Part shown: one piece after another, positions 15,319-22,733 of the stretch | How the letters are laid out: every line of letters starts with the position of its first letter | Position numbering within the stretch: the stretch's first letter is position 1 | Assembly: GCA_905193145.1 (NCBI GenBank) | Contig: CAJJNP010000032.1 | Coordinates: forward strand, 1-24,456 | DNA length: 24,456 bases | Direction of reading: 5' to 3' | Origin: an uncultured Odoribacter sp. | GTDB taxonomy: Bacteria; Bacteroidota; Bacteroidia; Bacteroidales; Marinifilaceae | Notes under the pieces: model-generated | What the model was told of the DNA's origin: nothing | The model's database searches: none | Seen by the model: only the letters and a program-made list of their open reading frames with translations | Made by a program: the position numbers and the translations under genes

Positions 15319-16521
15319 TTATTTCTTCTTTTTATCACTTCCCGGAGGTTTTGGCATAAAAGGACTGGATTCCGTATTTCCAGTATTGGGTGTGCCTACT
15401 TTTTTCTTACCACCCCGCTCCATACCGGTAATCACCATTTCCCCTTCATTCAAGCCCCCCAACACCTCCACCATCAAGGTTGTGGCTGTCCCTACCTGAA
15501 TCTCTTTTTCCTCAATCGTCTGTCCGTTACGTACCCATACAGTCTTCTGAATAGCCGGATTATCAACTTTCAACGTTTTCAGCACCAATCCATTTTCTTC
15601 CGCCAACGCAGCATCAGGCACAAACCGCAAAGCTTTGGGAGCAACAGTCAGAATATTGTCCTTTTCCAACGTATAGATGGCAACCGTTGCTGTCAATCCG
15701 GGCTTCAACTTCAAGTCGGGATTCGGGGCGCTGATCACCACCTCGTAGGTCACAACATTGGATTCCACCGTTGCCTCCAAACGCACTTGCGTCACTTTAC
15801 CCTCAAAAACTTCTCCCCGATAAGCATCCACTGTAAACGTGACACGCTGTCCCTCGCAGACCTGACCTATATCAGCTTCATCCACATCGGCAATCACCTG
15901 CATCTCTGTAAGATCCTTGGCTATGGTAAATAGGGTCGGTGTTTCAAATCCGGCTGCCACCGTCTGTCCCTCTTCCACTTCCCGACTGATTACCACCCCG
16001 TCAATAGGACTGGTAATCACGGCATATCCCAGATTTCGTCTCACTTTTACAATATCTGCCTTCGATTTCTCATAGGCACTCTTGGCTTTCTCATAATTAT
16101 ATGTTGCACTTTCATAGTCACTGTCACTGATCAACTGCTTTTCAAACAACACCTTACTACGGGAATAGTTCTTCTGCTGGTAATCATACTCCGCCTTGGC
16201 ATTGGCCAACTGGGCCTCCTGCGACTCCAATTCTGCTTGCAAGGTCACTTTATCCATTTCAGCTATCAACTGCCCCTTCTTCACTATGCTATTATAATCG
16301 ACATATATTTTATCTATAATGCCGGATACCTGCGTACCGACATCCACTTTAGTCACGGGTTCTACAGTACCTGTAGCGGACACCATTTCCGACATTGAAT
16401 TACGCGCGACAGCCTCTGTCTGCCAAACTATTTTCTCCTTGTCGGCACATCCTTGCAAACAACAGGCACCTATTCCCATTGCCACCAATATGCCACCGAA
16501 TTTTATTGCTACTTTATTCAT
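15319..16521 (-). CDS. MacA-like periplasmic adaptor lipoprotein (HlyD/RND adaptor family, 400 aa)
   Basis: The membrane-fusion subunit that links the ABC permease to the TolC-like outer-membrane channel. The N-terminus is a lipoprotein signal (MNKVAIKFGG then ILVAMGIGACCLQGC), with the lipobox cysteine at C25. The biotinyl-lipoyl-like half (VDVGTQVSGIIDKIYVDYNS, about residues 60-79) and its second half (VITSPIDGVVISREVEEGQT) bracket a long helical hairpin (about 90-165). Beta-barrel (VDEADIGQVCEGQRVTFTVD) and membrane-proximal domains follow. The C-terminus is a charged tail (PPGSDKKKK). The gap to the upstream TolC gene is 45 bp and to the ATPase start 29 bp, so an operon is very likely. 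Confidence 0.94.
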   Translation of the reverse strand: MNKVAIKFGGILVAMGIGACCLQGCADKEKIVWQTEAVARNSMSEMVSATGTVEPVTKVDVGTQVSGIIDKIYVDYNSIVKKGQLIAEMDKVTLQAELESQEAQLANAKAEYDYQQKNYSRSKVLFEKQLISDSDYESATYNYEKAKSAYEKSKADIVKVRRNLGYAVITSPIDGVVISREVEEGQTVAAGFETPTLFTIAKDLTEMQVIADVDEADIGQVCEGQRVTFTVDAYRGEVFEGKVTQVRLEATVESNVVTYEVVISAPNPDLKLKPGLTATVAIYTLEKDNILTVAPKALRFVPDAALAEENGLVLKTLKVDNPAIQKTVWVRNGQTIEEKEIQVGTATTLMVEVLGGLNEGEMVITGMERGGKKKVGTPNTGNTESSPFMPKPPGSDKKKK

Positions 16522-16566
16522 TGCTAATGAGTTTTGATTTTACACCTTTGTACTTACATCATCTGT

Positions 16567-17883
16567 TTATAGTTGAATTTCCAGACCTCGATAGAAATTC
16601 AGCAACTGTTTGTTCAATATGGCCATATATTTTGCCTGTACCATCTCCAATTGAGCGGAAAGCAGATTATTCTTTTCAGTCAACATCTCCAACGTATTCT
16701 TCATTCCCAAGAAAAACTGCTCCTGTGTCAAATTAAAAGAAAACTGTACCGCATTAAGATTCTCCTTGGCAGAACGATAGCGGTCTTGTGCCGCAACAGC
16801 ATCCTGATAGATAGTTTCGACAGACCTTAACAAATCCTTCCTGACATTCTCATAAGCCAATTCCGCATTCTCAACATTTATCCGGGCAATGTTAACAGAA
16901 GTCTTGACGGAACGATTGCTAAAAATCGGAATACTCAATGTAAGACCCACATTTTCACTCCAGTTATGCTTCATCTGAGTGCCCCAGCTTGTACCGGAAG
17001 CCAAGTTTGTCCCCACACCTGCCGACAAGCGCAAAGAAGGCAGATAACCCGCCCACGCTTTCTTTTTCTCCAGCCCGGCAATCTGAATATTCAACTGATT
17101 GTATTTCACCTCCGGCATCACCTCAAGCGAAGTCTGATACACGCTCACCTTGTCCGGTAACAGTTGCAGCACTGCACTATCCTGCAAATCAGGTATCACC
17201 AATTTCATCTCGTCATTAATACCCAATTCCAACAACTGCTTCAATTCCAACCGGGCATTATCAAGAGAAGTCCGGGCAACCACCAACTGATACTTATCCG
17301 AAGTATACTGTGATTCCAATTGAGCAAAATCCGCCTTAGACAACGAACCGGCTTTCATCAGCTCCTCGCCCCGGTCGCGCTGAGCCTTGGACACTTCCAC
17401 CGTATTTTCATTAATCTTCACAGCCTCATCCGCATAGAGCACCTGTACGTAGGCTTGGGTAATAGCCAACTCAATATTATTTTCCGCCTCCTCGACCGTC
17501 AACGCCTGCACCTGATATTGAAGTTCCATCTGCTGCAGATTCTTTTTCAACTGTCCACCTTGATAAAGTGTCACAGAAGAATTCAAATCATAACTGCCAT
17601 TATAGGAATTCTTGTCTCCAGCTTCTGTCCGGGGACGATTCACGTAATTATGAGCCGAAGAAAAAGAGAGCGAAGGCAAACGTTGCGCCTTTGCCGACCG
17701 GGTATTTTCCAGACTTTCCTCCAAAGAAAGCCTGCTTTGTCTAATCTGAATATTTTGCTTACGGGCATATTCAATACAAGATTTCAAATTCCACTCGGCA
17801 GGTTTCTCCTGCGTCCAAGCAGGAACCGCTAAAACCATCAGGAATATTGTCATCCAATTTCGTTTGCAGTGTATCATATTCAT
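16567..17883 (-). CDS. TolC-family outer-membrane efflux protein (438 aa)
   Basis: The outer-membrane exit channel of the tripartite efflux pump. A signal peptide (MNMIHCKRNWMTIFLMVLAV, cleavage near PAWTQ) precedes two OEP repeats. The first starts WNLKSCIEYARKQNIQIRQSRLSLEESL, typical of Bacteroidales TolC proteins. The second has MPEVKYNQLNIQIAGLEKKKAWAGYLPSL, with the conserved YLPSL, and later GLTLSIPIFSNRSVKTSVNIA. Long helical segments rich in A, E, Q and L fit the periplasmic barrel. It is the first gene of the operon; a matching -33/-7 promoter lies just upstream. ATG 17883 is used; the ATG two codons later is also possible. Confidence 0.94.
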   Translation of the reverse strand: MNMIHCKRNWMTIFLMVLAVPAWTQEKPAEWNLKSCIEYARKQNIQIRQSRLSLEESLENTRSAKAQRLPSLSFSSAHNYVNRPRTEAGDKNSYNGSYDLNSSVTLYQGGQLKKNLQQMELQYQVQALTVEEAENNIELAITQAYVQVLYADEAVKINENTVEVSKAQRDRGEELMKAGSLSKADFAQLESQYTSDKYQLVVARTSLDNARLELKQLLELGINDEMKLVIPDLQDSAVLQLLPDKVSVYQTSLEVMPEVKYNQLNIQIAGLEKKKAWAGYLPSLRLSAGVGTNLASGTSWGTQMKHNWSENVGLTLSIPIFSNRSVKTSVNIARINVENAELAYENVRKDLLRSVETIYQDAVAAQDRYRSAKENLNAVQFSFNLTQEQFFLGMKNTLEMLTEKNNLLSAQLEMVQAKYMAILNKQLLNFYRGLEIQL

Positions 17884-17904
17884 TCCTTTTTAAATTATCC
17901 GATA

Positions 17905-17935
17905 CAAAGATATTTTCGCCCTTATCCCTTTACAA
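17905..17935 (-). promoter_or_regulatory. Promoter of the TolC/MacAB-like/two-component efflux operon
   Basis: On the minus strand TTG (17933-17935) and TATCTTTG (17905-17912) are separated by exactly 20 bp, a full match to the Bacteroides vegetative promoter. The start site would fall near 17898, about 14 nt before the ATG. All six genes down to 11499 are on this strand with gaps of 45 bp or less. No strong internal terminator is visible. Confidence 0.65.
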
Positions 17936-18015
17936 TTTTATTATACATATCGGCTTACATTACCGATGAACAGACCGTTTTTGCCGACAAATACCCAATG
18001 TGGCATTTTTTTTGA

Positions 18016-18023
18016 TACCTTTG
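18016..18023 (+). promoter_or_regulatory. -7 box of the PCMD-protein gene
   Basis: TACCTTTG matches TAnnTTTG and lies 25 bp before the ATG at 18049. The -33 position (about 17993-17995) has no TTG, so only the -7 half supports this promoter. It is divergent from the efflux operon promoter about 80 bp away. Confidence 0.4.
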
Positions 18024-18048
18024 CCGTTGATTACATAAACACGATAAC

Positions 18049-19020
18049 ATGATATCAAAAAGTATTTTATTTTGTATTGCAGCATTATCCCTATGCTCAT
18101 ACACATCTATGGCTCAAGAAGGTAAAGAAAGAATTGAACCAGTACCCTTCGGAGATATGGACAACTGGATGGTCCGCGAAGTAAAAGAATCCTTTATCAT
18201 TGGGGGACATACGAAATACTTATATGAAATCAATAAAGGCGATACCCTGAAAGACAATACCCCCTATAAAAACGTAGAATCCCCCTGGGGCTCCTCAACC
18301 GTTATGGCTAAAGTAAGCGGTATTTATAAAGCCAGCGTCACAGTCTTTCCTGAAAAACGCGGCGACGGTTACTGCGCCCGCATGGAAACCCGTATGGAAG
18401 AGGTGAAAGTATTCGGATTAATCAATATATCCGTATTGGCAACCGGCACCATTTTTCTCGGAGAGCTAATGGAACCGGTGTGCGACACCAAGAATCCACA
18501 AAGCAAACTGAACCACAGGATAAAATTCGACAAACACCCTGCTGCCGTTGAATTTGACTATAAAGTAGAGCCGGGCGGTAAACAAATCAAGGCAACCGGA
18601 TTCGGACGGCAACAGAAATTCGACATACAAAACAATGCCGAAGTATGTGTACTTCTGCAACAAAGATGGGAAGACGAAGATGGGAATGTCTATGCCAAAC
18701 GCGTGGGAACAGCTTATGAACGCTATGACAAACCGGTCACCGAATGGCAAAACAATTACCGCATTGCCTTTAAATACGGAGACATCACACAAGACGCCGA
18801 CTACAAACCTTTCATGGCTTTAATACAAGGAGAAGAAGTCCCGCATTGCATGAACAGCAAAGGCGAAATGGTTCCCATCCGGGAAGTGGGCTGGGCATCT
18901 CCCGACACCAAGCCGACACATATCGTCATGCGCTTTTCATCCGGACATGGCGGAGCCTACATCGGCGCTCCGGATGCCAAACTGTGGATTGATAATGTAA
19001 AGTTGGTTTACAAAGACTAG
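18049..19020 (+). CDS. Secreted PCMD-domain (putative carbohydrate metabolism) protein (323 aa)
   Basis: A periplasmic or surface protein of the Bacteroidales PCMD (PF13201) type, often found in polysaccharide-related loci but without proven activity. A signal peptide covers residues 1-22 (MISKSILFCIAALSLCSYTS then MA, cleavage before Q23). The mature part begins PVPFGDMDNW, with a jelly-roll-like core (YCARMETRMEEVKVFG, TGTIFLGELMEP, AAVEFDYKVEPGGKQIKATG). It closes with the family ending PTHIVMRFSSGHGGAYIGAP and LWIDNVKLVY. There is no lipobox cysteine, so it is probably soluble or outer-membrane associated rather than a lipoprotein. It is a single-gene unit, divergent from TolC; its stop codon shares CTAG (19017-19020) with that of lpxB on the other strand. 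The family call is fairly sure; function is unknown. Confidence 0.8.
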   Translation: MISKSILFCIAALSLCSYTSMAQEGKERIEPVPFGDMDNWMVREVKESFIIGGHTKYLYEINKGDTLKDNTPYKNVESPWGSSTVMAKVSGIYKASVTVFPEKRGDGYCARMETRMEEVKVFGLINISVLATGTIFLGELMEPVCDTKNPQSKLNHRIKFDKHPAAVEFDYKVEPGGKQIKATGFGRQQKFDIQNNAEVCVLLQQRWEDEDGNVYAKRVGTAYERYDKPVTEWQNNYRIAFKYGDITQDADYKPFMALIQGEEVPHCMNSKGEMVPIREVGWASPDTKPTHIVMRFSSGHGGAYIGAPDAKLWIDNVKLVYKD

Positions 19021-20141
19021 CGCAAAGCCTCCACCATCATCCGGGCGAAACGTCCGGATGCTCCGGGCTCGCCCATGCGGCGAATCACTTCATCATAATT
19101 ACGCAGCATTTTTTCGCGATAACGTTCACTATAAACAATCCTGGACAACTCTTCCACCAAAGTACGTTCGTTAAAATGCTGCATCATCAACTCCTTCACC
19201 ACCTCGCCATCAAAAATCAGGTTGACCAGCGAAATAAATTTAACCTTCACAACAGTCTTGAAAAGGAAATAACTTAAACGTGCAGCTTCGCCATTGTAAC
19301 ACACCACCTGCGGAGTACGCAGCAAAGCCGTCTCCAAAGTTGCAGTGCCCGATGTCACCAAAGCTGCTGTAGCCTGGCTCACCAACCGATAAGTCATTCC
19401 ATAAAGTATACGTATCTGCCTGCCCTGTAAATAAGGAGCATAATCCTCATCCGTCATGGAAGGTGCTCCGGCAATTACAAACTGATATTCCGGAAAATGC
19501 TCGATCATCTTCAACATCGTTGGCAATACAAACTTCAATTCCTGCTTGCGACTACCTGCCAATAAGGCAATAATGGGTTTGTCCGGCAAACCATTAACAC
19601 GGATGAACTCGCTGAAAGTCTCCTCTTTACAAGGACGAGAATCAATCGCATCCACCAAAGGATTCCCCCCGTAATACACCGGATAATTATAACGCCGATA
19701 AAAATCGGTTTCAAAAGGAAAGATTGTATACATCCGGTCGACATACTTCTTGATCTGTTTTACGCGACCGGTATTCCAAGCCCACAACTTGGGAGAAATA
19801 TAATAAAACACCTTCAGCCCTATCCCTTTGGCAAAACGAGCGATACGTAAATTAAATCCGGCATAATCCACCAGAATCACCACATCAGGCTGCCAGGTGC
19901 GGATATCCTCGCAACAATAGCGGATATTGTCACGCAAAGTGCCCAATTTCCTCACCACGTTGATAAAGCCCATGATTGCCGTATCCTTATAATGACGGAC
20001 AATCTCGGCTCCAGCCTCACGCATCAAATCACCGCCCCATCCACGCACCTGTGCTTCAGGGTCCTCCTGCTTCAATCCTTTTATCAAATTCGAGGCATGC
20101 AAATCACCTGAAGCCTCCCCGACAATCATGTAGTATTTCAT
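19017..20141 (-). CDS. lpxB: Lipid-A-disaccharide synthase LpxB (374 aa)
   Basis: A glycosyltransferase (GT19) that joins UDP-2,3-diacylglucosamine and lipid X to form lipid A disaccharide, at the inner face of the cytoplasmic membrane. Family motifs are MIVGEASGDLHASNLIKGLK at the N-terminus, WGGDLMREAGAEIVRHY, YYISPKLWAWNTGRVKQIKK (the VSPQVWAW-like motif), LLAGSRKQELKFVLPTML and TSGTATLETALLRTPQVVCY. I chose ATG 20141 (MKYYMIVGEASGD) over the in-frame ATG 20186. The extra 15 residues have no family support, and a -7 box (20163-20170) lies between the two codons. The length is normal for Bacteroides LpxB. It is convergent with, and overlaps, the PCMD gene, and is divergent from mtaB. Confidence 0.96.
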   Translation of the reverse strand: MKYYMIVGEASGDLHASNLIKGLKQEDPEAQVRGWGGDLMREAGAEIVRHYKDTAIMGFINVVRKLGTLRDNIRYCCEDIRTWQPDVVILVDYAGFNLRIARFAKGIGLKVFYYISPKLWAWNTGRVKQIKKYVDRMYTIFPFETDFYRRYNYPVYYGGNPLVDAIDSRPCKEETFSEFIRVNGLPDKPIIALLAGSRKQELKFVLPTMLKMIEHFPEYQFVIAGAPSMTDEDYAPYLQGRQIRILYGMTYRLVSQATAALVTSGTATLETALLRTPQVVCYNGEAARLSYFLFKTVVKVKFISLVNLIFDGEVVKELMMQHFNERTLVEELSRIVYSERYREKMLRNYDEVIRRMGEPGASGRFARMMVEALR

Positions 20142-20162
20142 AATTCCCAACTGTTTATTCGG

Positions 20163-20170
20163 CAAAGATA
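20163..20170 (-). promoter_or_regulatory. -7 box of lpxB
   Basis: On the minus strand these bases read TATCTTTG, with the chosen lpxB ATG 21 bp downstream. The start site predicted near 20156 excludes the longer reading frame beginning at 20186. The -33 element is not clear. Confidence 0.5.
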
Positions 20171-20191
20171 GCAAAATACAAGCCAAATTAT

Positions 20192-20199
20192 TAATTTTG
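20192..20199 (+). promoter_or_regulatory. -7 box of mtaB
   Basis: TAATTTTG matches TAnnTTTG, 26 bp before the mtaB ATG. No -33 TTG at proper spacing was found. It is back-to-back with the lpxB -7 box, 21 bp away. Confidence 0.4.
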
Positions 20200-20225
20200 C
20201 CACCACGAAGCTTAAAATAGACAAT

Positions 20226-21512
20226 ATGGACATCGCCGGGAAGAAAGTAGCCTATATCACGTTAGGGTGTAAATTGAATTTTTCAGAGACCTCCACCATC
20301 AAACACAGCCTTGAAAAAGCTGGGACAGAAACCGTTGGAGAAAAAGAGCAGGCCGACATCTTTGTCATCAACACCTGTAGCGTCACAGACATGGCTGAAA
20401 AGAAAGGTCGCCAATTGATACGTAAAATCATTTCCCACAATCCCGGAGCCTACATTGTCGTAGTCGGTTGCTATGCACAGTTGCGTGCAAAAGAGATTAT
20501 GGCCATAGAGGGTGTCAGCCTTGTATTAGGAGCCAATGACAAATTCAATGTAGAACACTACCTGCAACATCTGGAAGATACAGAACGCCGGGAGCCGCAT
20601 TCCTGCGACATATTCAAATTGGCAGATTTCGACCTCGCCTACTCATTCGGCGACCGCACTCGCTGTTTTTTGAAAATACAGGACGGTTGCGACTATTTCT
20701 GCACCTACTGTACCATCCCGTATGCCCGCGGACGAAGCCGAAGCGCCTCTGTACCACAAGTATTACAGGCCGTACGCGATGTTGCAGCCAAAGGTATCAA
20801 AGAAATCATCCTCACCGGAGTCAACACCGGAGACTTTGGAAGAGGCTCGGATGAAAATTTTCTCCATTTACTCCACCGTTTGGACGAAATGGATGAAATA
20901 GAACGTTACCGCATCTCCTCCATCGAACCCAATCTCCTGACAGATGAAATCATTGATTTCGTAGCCGGTTCGCGCCACTTCATGCCGCATTTCCACGTTC
21001 CCCTCCAGAGCGGAAACAACGAAGTGCTCAAGTTGATGCGCCGCCGTTATGACCGAGAATTATTTGCAGCCAAAATGCACAAAATCAAAGAAATGATACC
21101 GGATGCATTTATCGGTGTAGACACAATTGTCGGTATGCGTGGAGAAACCAGAGCCTACTTTGAAGATGCACGCGACTTTATTGAAAGCCTGCCCATCTCG
21201 CAACTCCATGTATTCCCATACTCCGAGCGACAAGGCACAAAAGCATTGGAAATCCCTTACATTGTCTCTCAAGAAGAAAAACATCACCGAGTGACAGAGC
21301 TACTGCAAATTTCAGAACGCAAGCACAGTGCCTTTTATCACCAATTTGAAGGTACAAGCCGTCCTGTCCTATTTGAAGACAGCAAAGTAGGCAATCATAT
21401 TTGCGGTTTTACGGACAATTATATTAAAGTACAATTGCCTTATGACAAGACCCTTGCAAACCAGATTATTCCAATAACACTTGCAGATAGCAATTTACGT
21501 CTTGAGTCGTAA
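20226..21512 (+). CDS. mtaB: tRNA t6A37 methylthiotransferase MtaB (radical SAM, 428 aa)
   Basis: It adds a methylthio group to N6-threonylcarbamoyladenosine at position 37 of ANN-decoding tRNAs. The N-terminal UPF0004 domain carries three cluster cysteines: C15 (ITLGCKLNF), C51 (INTCSVTD) and C82 (VVGCYAQ). The radical SAM motif is C155-DYF-C159-TY-C162, followed by TIPYARGRSRS. Further signatures are ILTGVNTGDFG, ISSIEPNLLTDEI and HFHVPLQSGNNEVLKLMRRR. A C-terminal TRAM RNA-binding domain covers about residues 365-428. The form TLGCKLNFSET is typical of MtaB rather than MiaB (TYGCQMN) or RimO. All catalytic cysteines are present and the length is normal. It is apparently monocistronic. Confidence 0.95.
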   Translation: MDIAGKKVAYITLGCKLNFSETSTIKHSLEKAGTETVGEKEQADIFVINTCSVTDMAEKKGRQLIRKIISHNPGAYIVVVGCYAQLRAKEIMAIEGVSLVLGANDKFNVEHYLQHLEDTERREPHSCDIFKLADFDLAYSFGDRTRCFLKIQDGCDYFCTYCTIPYARGRSRSASVPQVLQAVRDVAAKGIKEIILTGVNTGDFGRGSDENFLHLLHRLDEMDEIERYRISSIEPNLLTDEIIDFVAGSRHFMPHFHVPLQSGNNEVLKLMRRRYDRELFAAKMHKIKEMIPDAFIGVDTIVGMRGETRAYFEDARDFIESLPISQLHVFPYSERQGTKALEIPYIVSQEEKHHRVTELLQISERKHSAFYHQFEGTSRPVLFEDSKVGNHICGFTDNYIKVQLPYDKTLANQIIPITLADSNLRLES

Positions 21513-21583
21513 AAATCCCGATGCATTAATCATCATTAACCATTATTAATGGAACATTGAGACAAAAATATACGAACAATCTC

Positions 21584-21671
21584 TATTTTTGTATAGAATC
21601 AATTTCATAGTTTGTTTCTGTTTAGGGTTAGTAATTAAGTCACCGGAAATTTTATACGGTGACTTTTTTTT
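21584..21671 (+). ncRNA. Candidate short terminated RNA between mtaB and the epimerase gene
   Basis: A TATTTTTG box at 21584-21591 is followed about 46 bp later by a clean intrinsic terminator (21637-21671). This would give an RNA of roughly 75 nt with no reading frame of note. The nearest upstream TTG (21557-21559) is 24 bp from the box, longer than the ideal 19-21. A 13-bp palindrome, CCATTATTAATGG (21540-21552), sits upstream. The simpler reading is that the hairpin only terminates mtaB. Confidence 0.3.
21637..21671 (+). terminator. Strong intrinsic terminator downstream of mtaB
   Basis: A perfect 9-bp stem, AAGTCACCG (21637-21645) with CGGTGACTT (21657-21665), has an 11-nt loop and runs into an uninterrupted run of eight T (21664-21671). 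It separates mtaB from the epimerase promoter. Confidence 0.9.
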
Positions 21672-21686
21672 CCCCGATAAAATATA

Positions 21687-21694
21687 TACTTTTG
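21687..21694 (+). promoter_or_regulatory. -7 box of the epimerase/nhaA unit
   Basis: TACTTTTG matches TAnnTTTG and lies 20 bp before the ATG at 21715. The -33 position falls in the T-run of the preceding terminator, so no clear TTG is present there. Confidence 0.45.
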
Positions 21695-21714
21695 AATCCT
21701 AAAATATATTAATC

Positions 21715-22731
21715 ATGCAAATATTAGTCACAGGCAGTGCCGGTTTTATCGGTTACCACCTATCCCGCACGCTCTTAGAAAAAGGCATACAAGTTTATGG
21801 CATTGATTCGCTCAATGACTATTATGATGTCAATTTAAAATTAGCCCGTCTCAAAGAATGTGGTATTGAGGCTAAAGAATACGGGCGGGAATACTGCTCA
21901 ACCAGCTATACAACCTACCGTTTCCAGCAAATGGACCTCTGCGACAAGAATGCTTTGGCGCAACTTTTTGCAGACAACCATTTCGATTGTGTCATCAATC
22001 TGGCAGCCCAAGCCGGAGTTCGTTACAGTCTGACGAATCCGGAAGCTTATATTGAAAGCAACATAGTAGGGTTCCTTAATATTCTGGAACAATGTCGTCA
22101 CCAGAATTGCCACAGACTAATCTATGCCTCTTCCTCATCGGTATACGGCAATACCCAAGAGGTGCCTTTCAAGGAAGCAACCCCGGTAGACCATCCTGTC
22201 AGTCTCTACGCTGCCACCAAAAAAAGCAACGAACTGATGGCATACACCTATTCCTGGTTGTATAAAATACAGACTGTAGGCTTGCGATTTTTCACCGTCT
22301 ATGGTCCATGGGGCCGTCCCGATATGGCTCCCATCCTCTTTGCCAACGCCATCAGCGAAGGTCGTCCCATCAAAGTGTTCAACAACGGCAATCTGTCACG
22401 GGACTTCACCTACATAGATGATATCATTGATGGTATTGTCAACATCATCTTTCATCCGGACTCCACCCGCGAAGACACCCCCGGTGTTCCAGCCGTAGTC
22501 TACAACATCGGACACGGCTCACCGGTATCACTGATGGATTTCATCTCTCTATTGGAACAGAACCTCGGGAAAGAAGCCATCAAAGAATTTACAGGAATGC
22601 AGCCTGGCGATGTTTACCAGACTTGGGCAGACACCTCCAAATTAGCCGCAGATTTCGGATACACCCCCTCAACCTCATTGGCAGAGGGCATCAAAAAATT
22701 CACGGATTGGTTCAAACACTATAAACAGTAA
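21715..22731 (+). CDS. NAD-dependent sugar-nucleotide epimerase, probably UDP-glucuronate 4-epimerase (338 aa)
   Basis: A short-chain dehydrogenase-fold enzyme that inverts C4 of a UDP-sugar for surface polysaccharide synthesis; UDP-glucuronate to UDP-galacturonate is most likely. The Rossmann motif is GSAGFIG (residues 7-13), the catalytic serine lies in YASSSSVYG (137-145), and Y165-x3-K169 lies in LYAATKKSNELMAY. DSLNDYYDVNLKLARL near the N-terminus, LAAQAGVRYSLTNPEAYIESN and RFFTVYGPWGRPDMAPILFA are the pattern of LpsL/CapI-type UDP-glucuronate epimerases rather than GalE. Length is normal. The nhaA ATG begins two bases after its stop, so the two genes should be co-transcribed. The exact substrate is inferred from similarity only. 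Confidence 0.9.
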   Translation: MQILVTGSAGFIGYHLSRTLLEKGIQVYGIDSLNDYYDVNLKLARLKECGIEAKEYGREYCSTSYTTYRFQQMDLCDKNALAQLFADNHFDCVINLAAQAGVRYSLTNPEAYIESNIVGFLNILEQCRHQNCHRLIYASSSSVYGNTQEVPFKEATPVDHPVSLYAATKKSNELMAYTYSWLYKIQTVGLRFFTVYGPWGRPDMAPILFANAISEGRPIKVFNNGNLSRDFTYIDDIIDGIVNIIFHPDSTREDTPGVPAVVYNIGHGSPVSLMDFISLLEQNLGKEAIKEFTGMQPGDVYQTWADTSKLAADFGYTPSTSLAEGIKKFTDWFKHYKQ

Positions 22732-22733
22732 CT

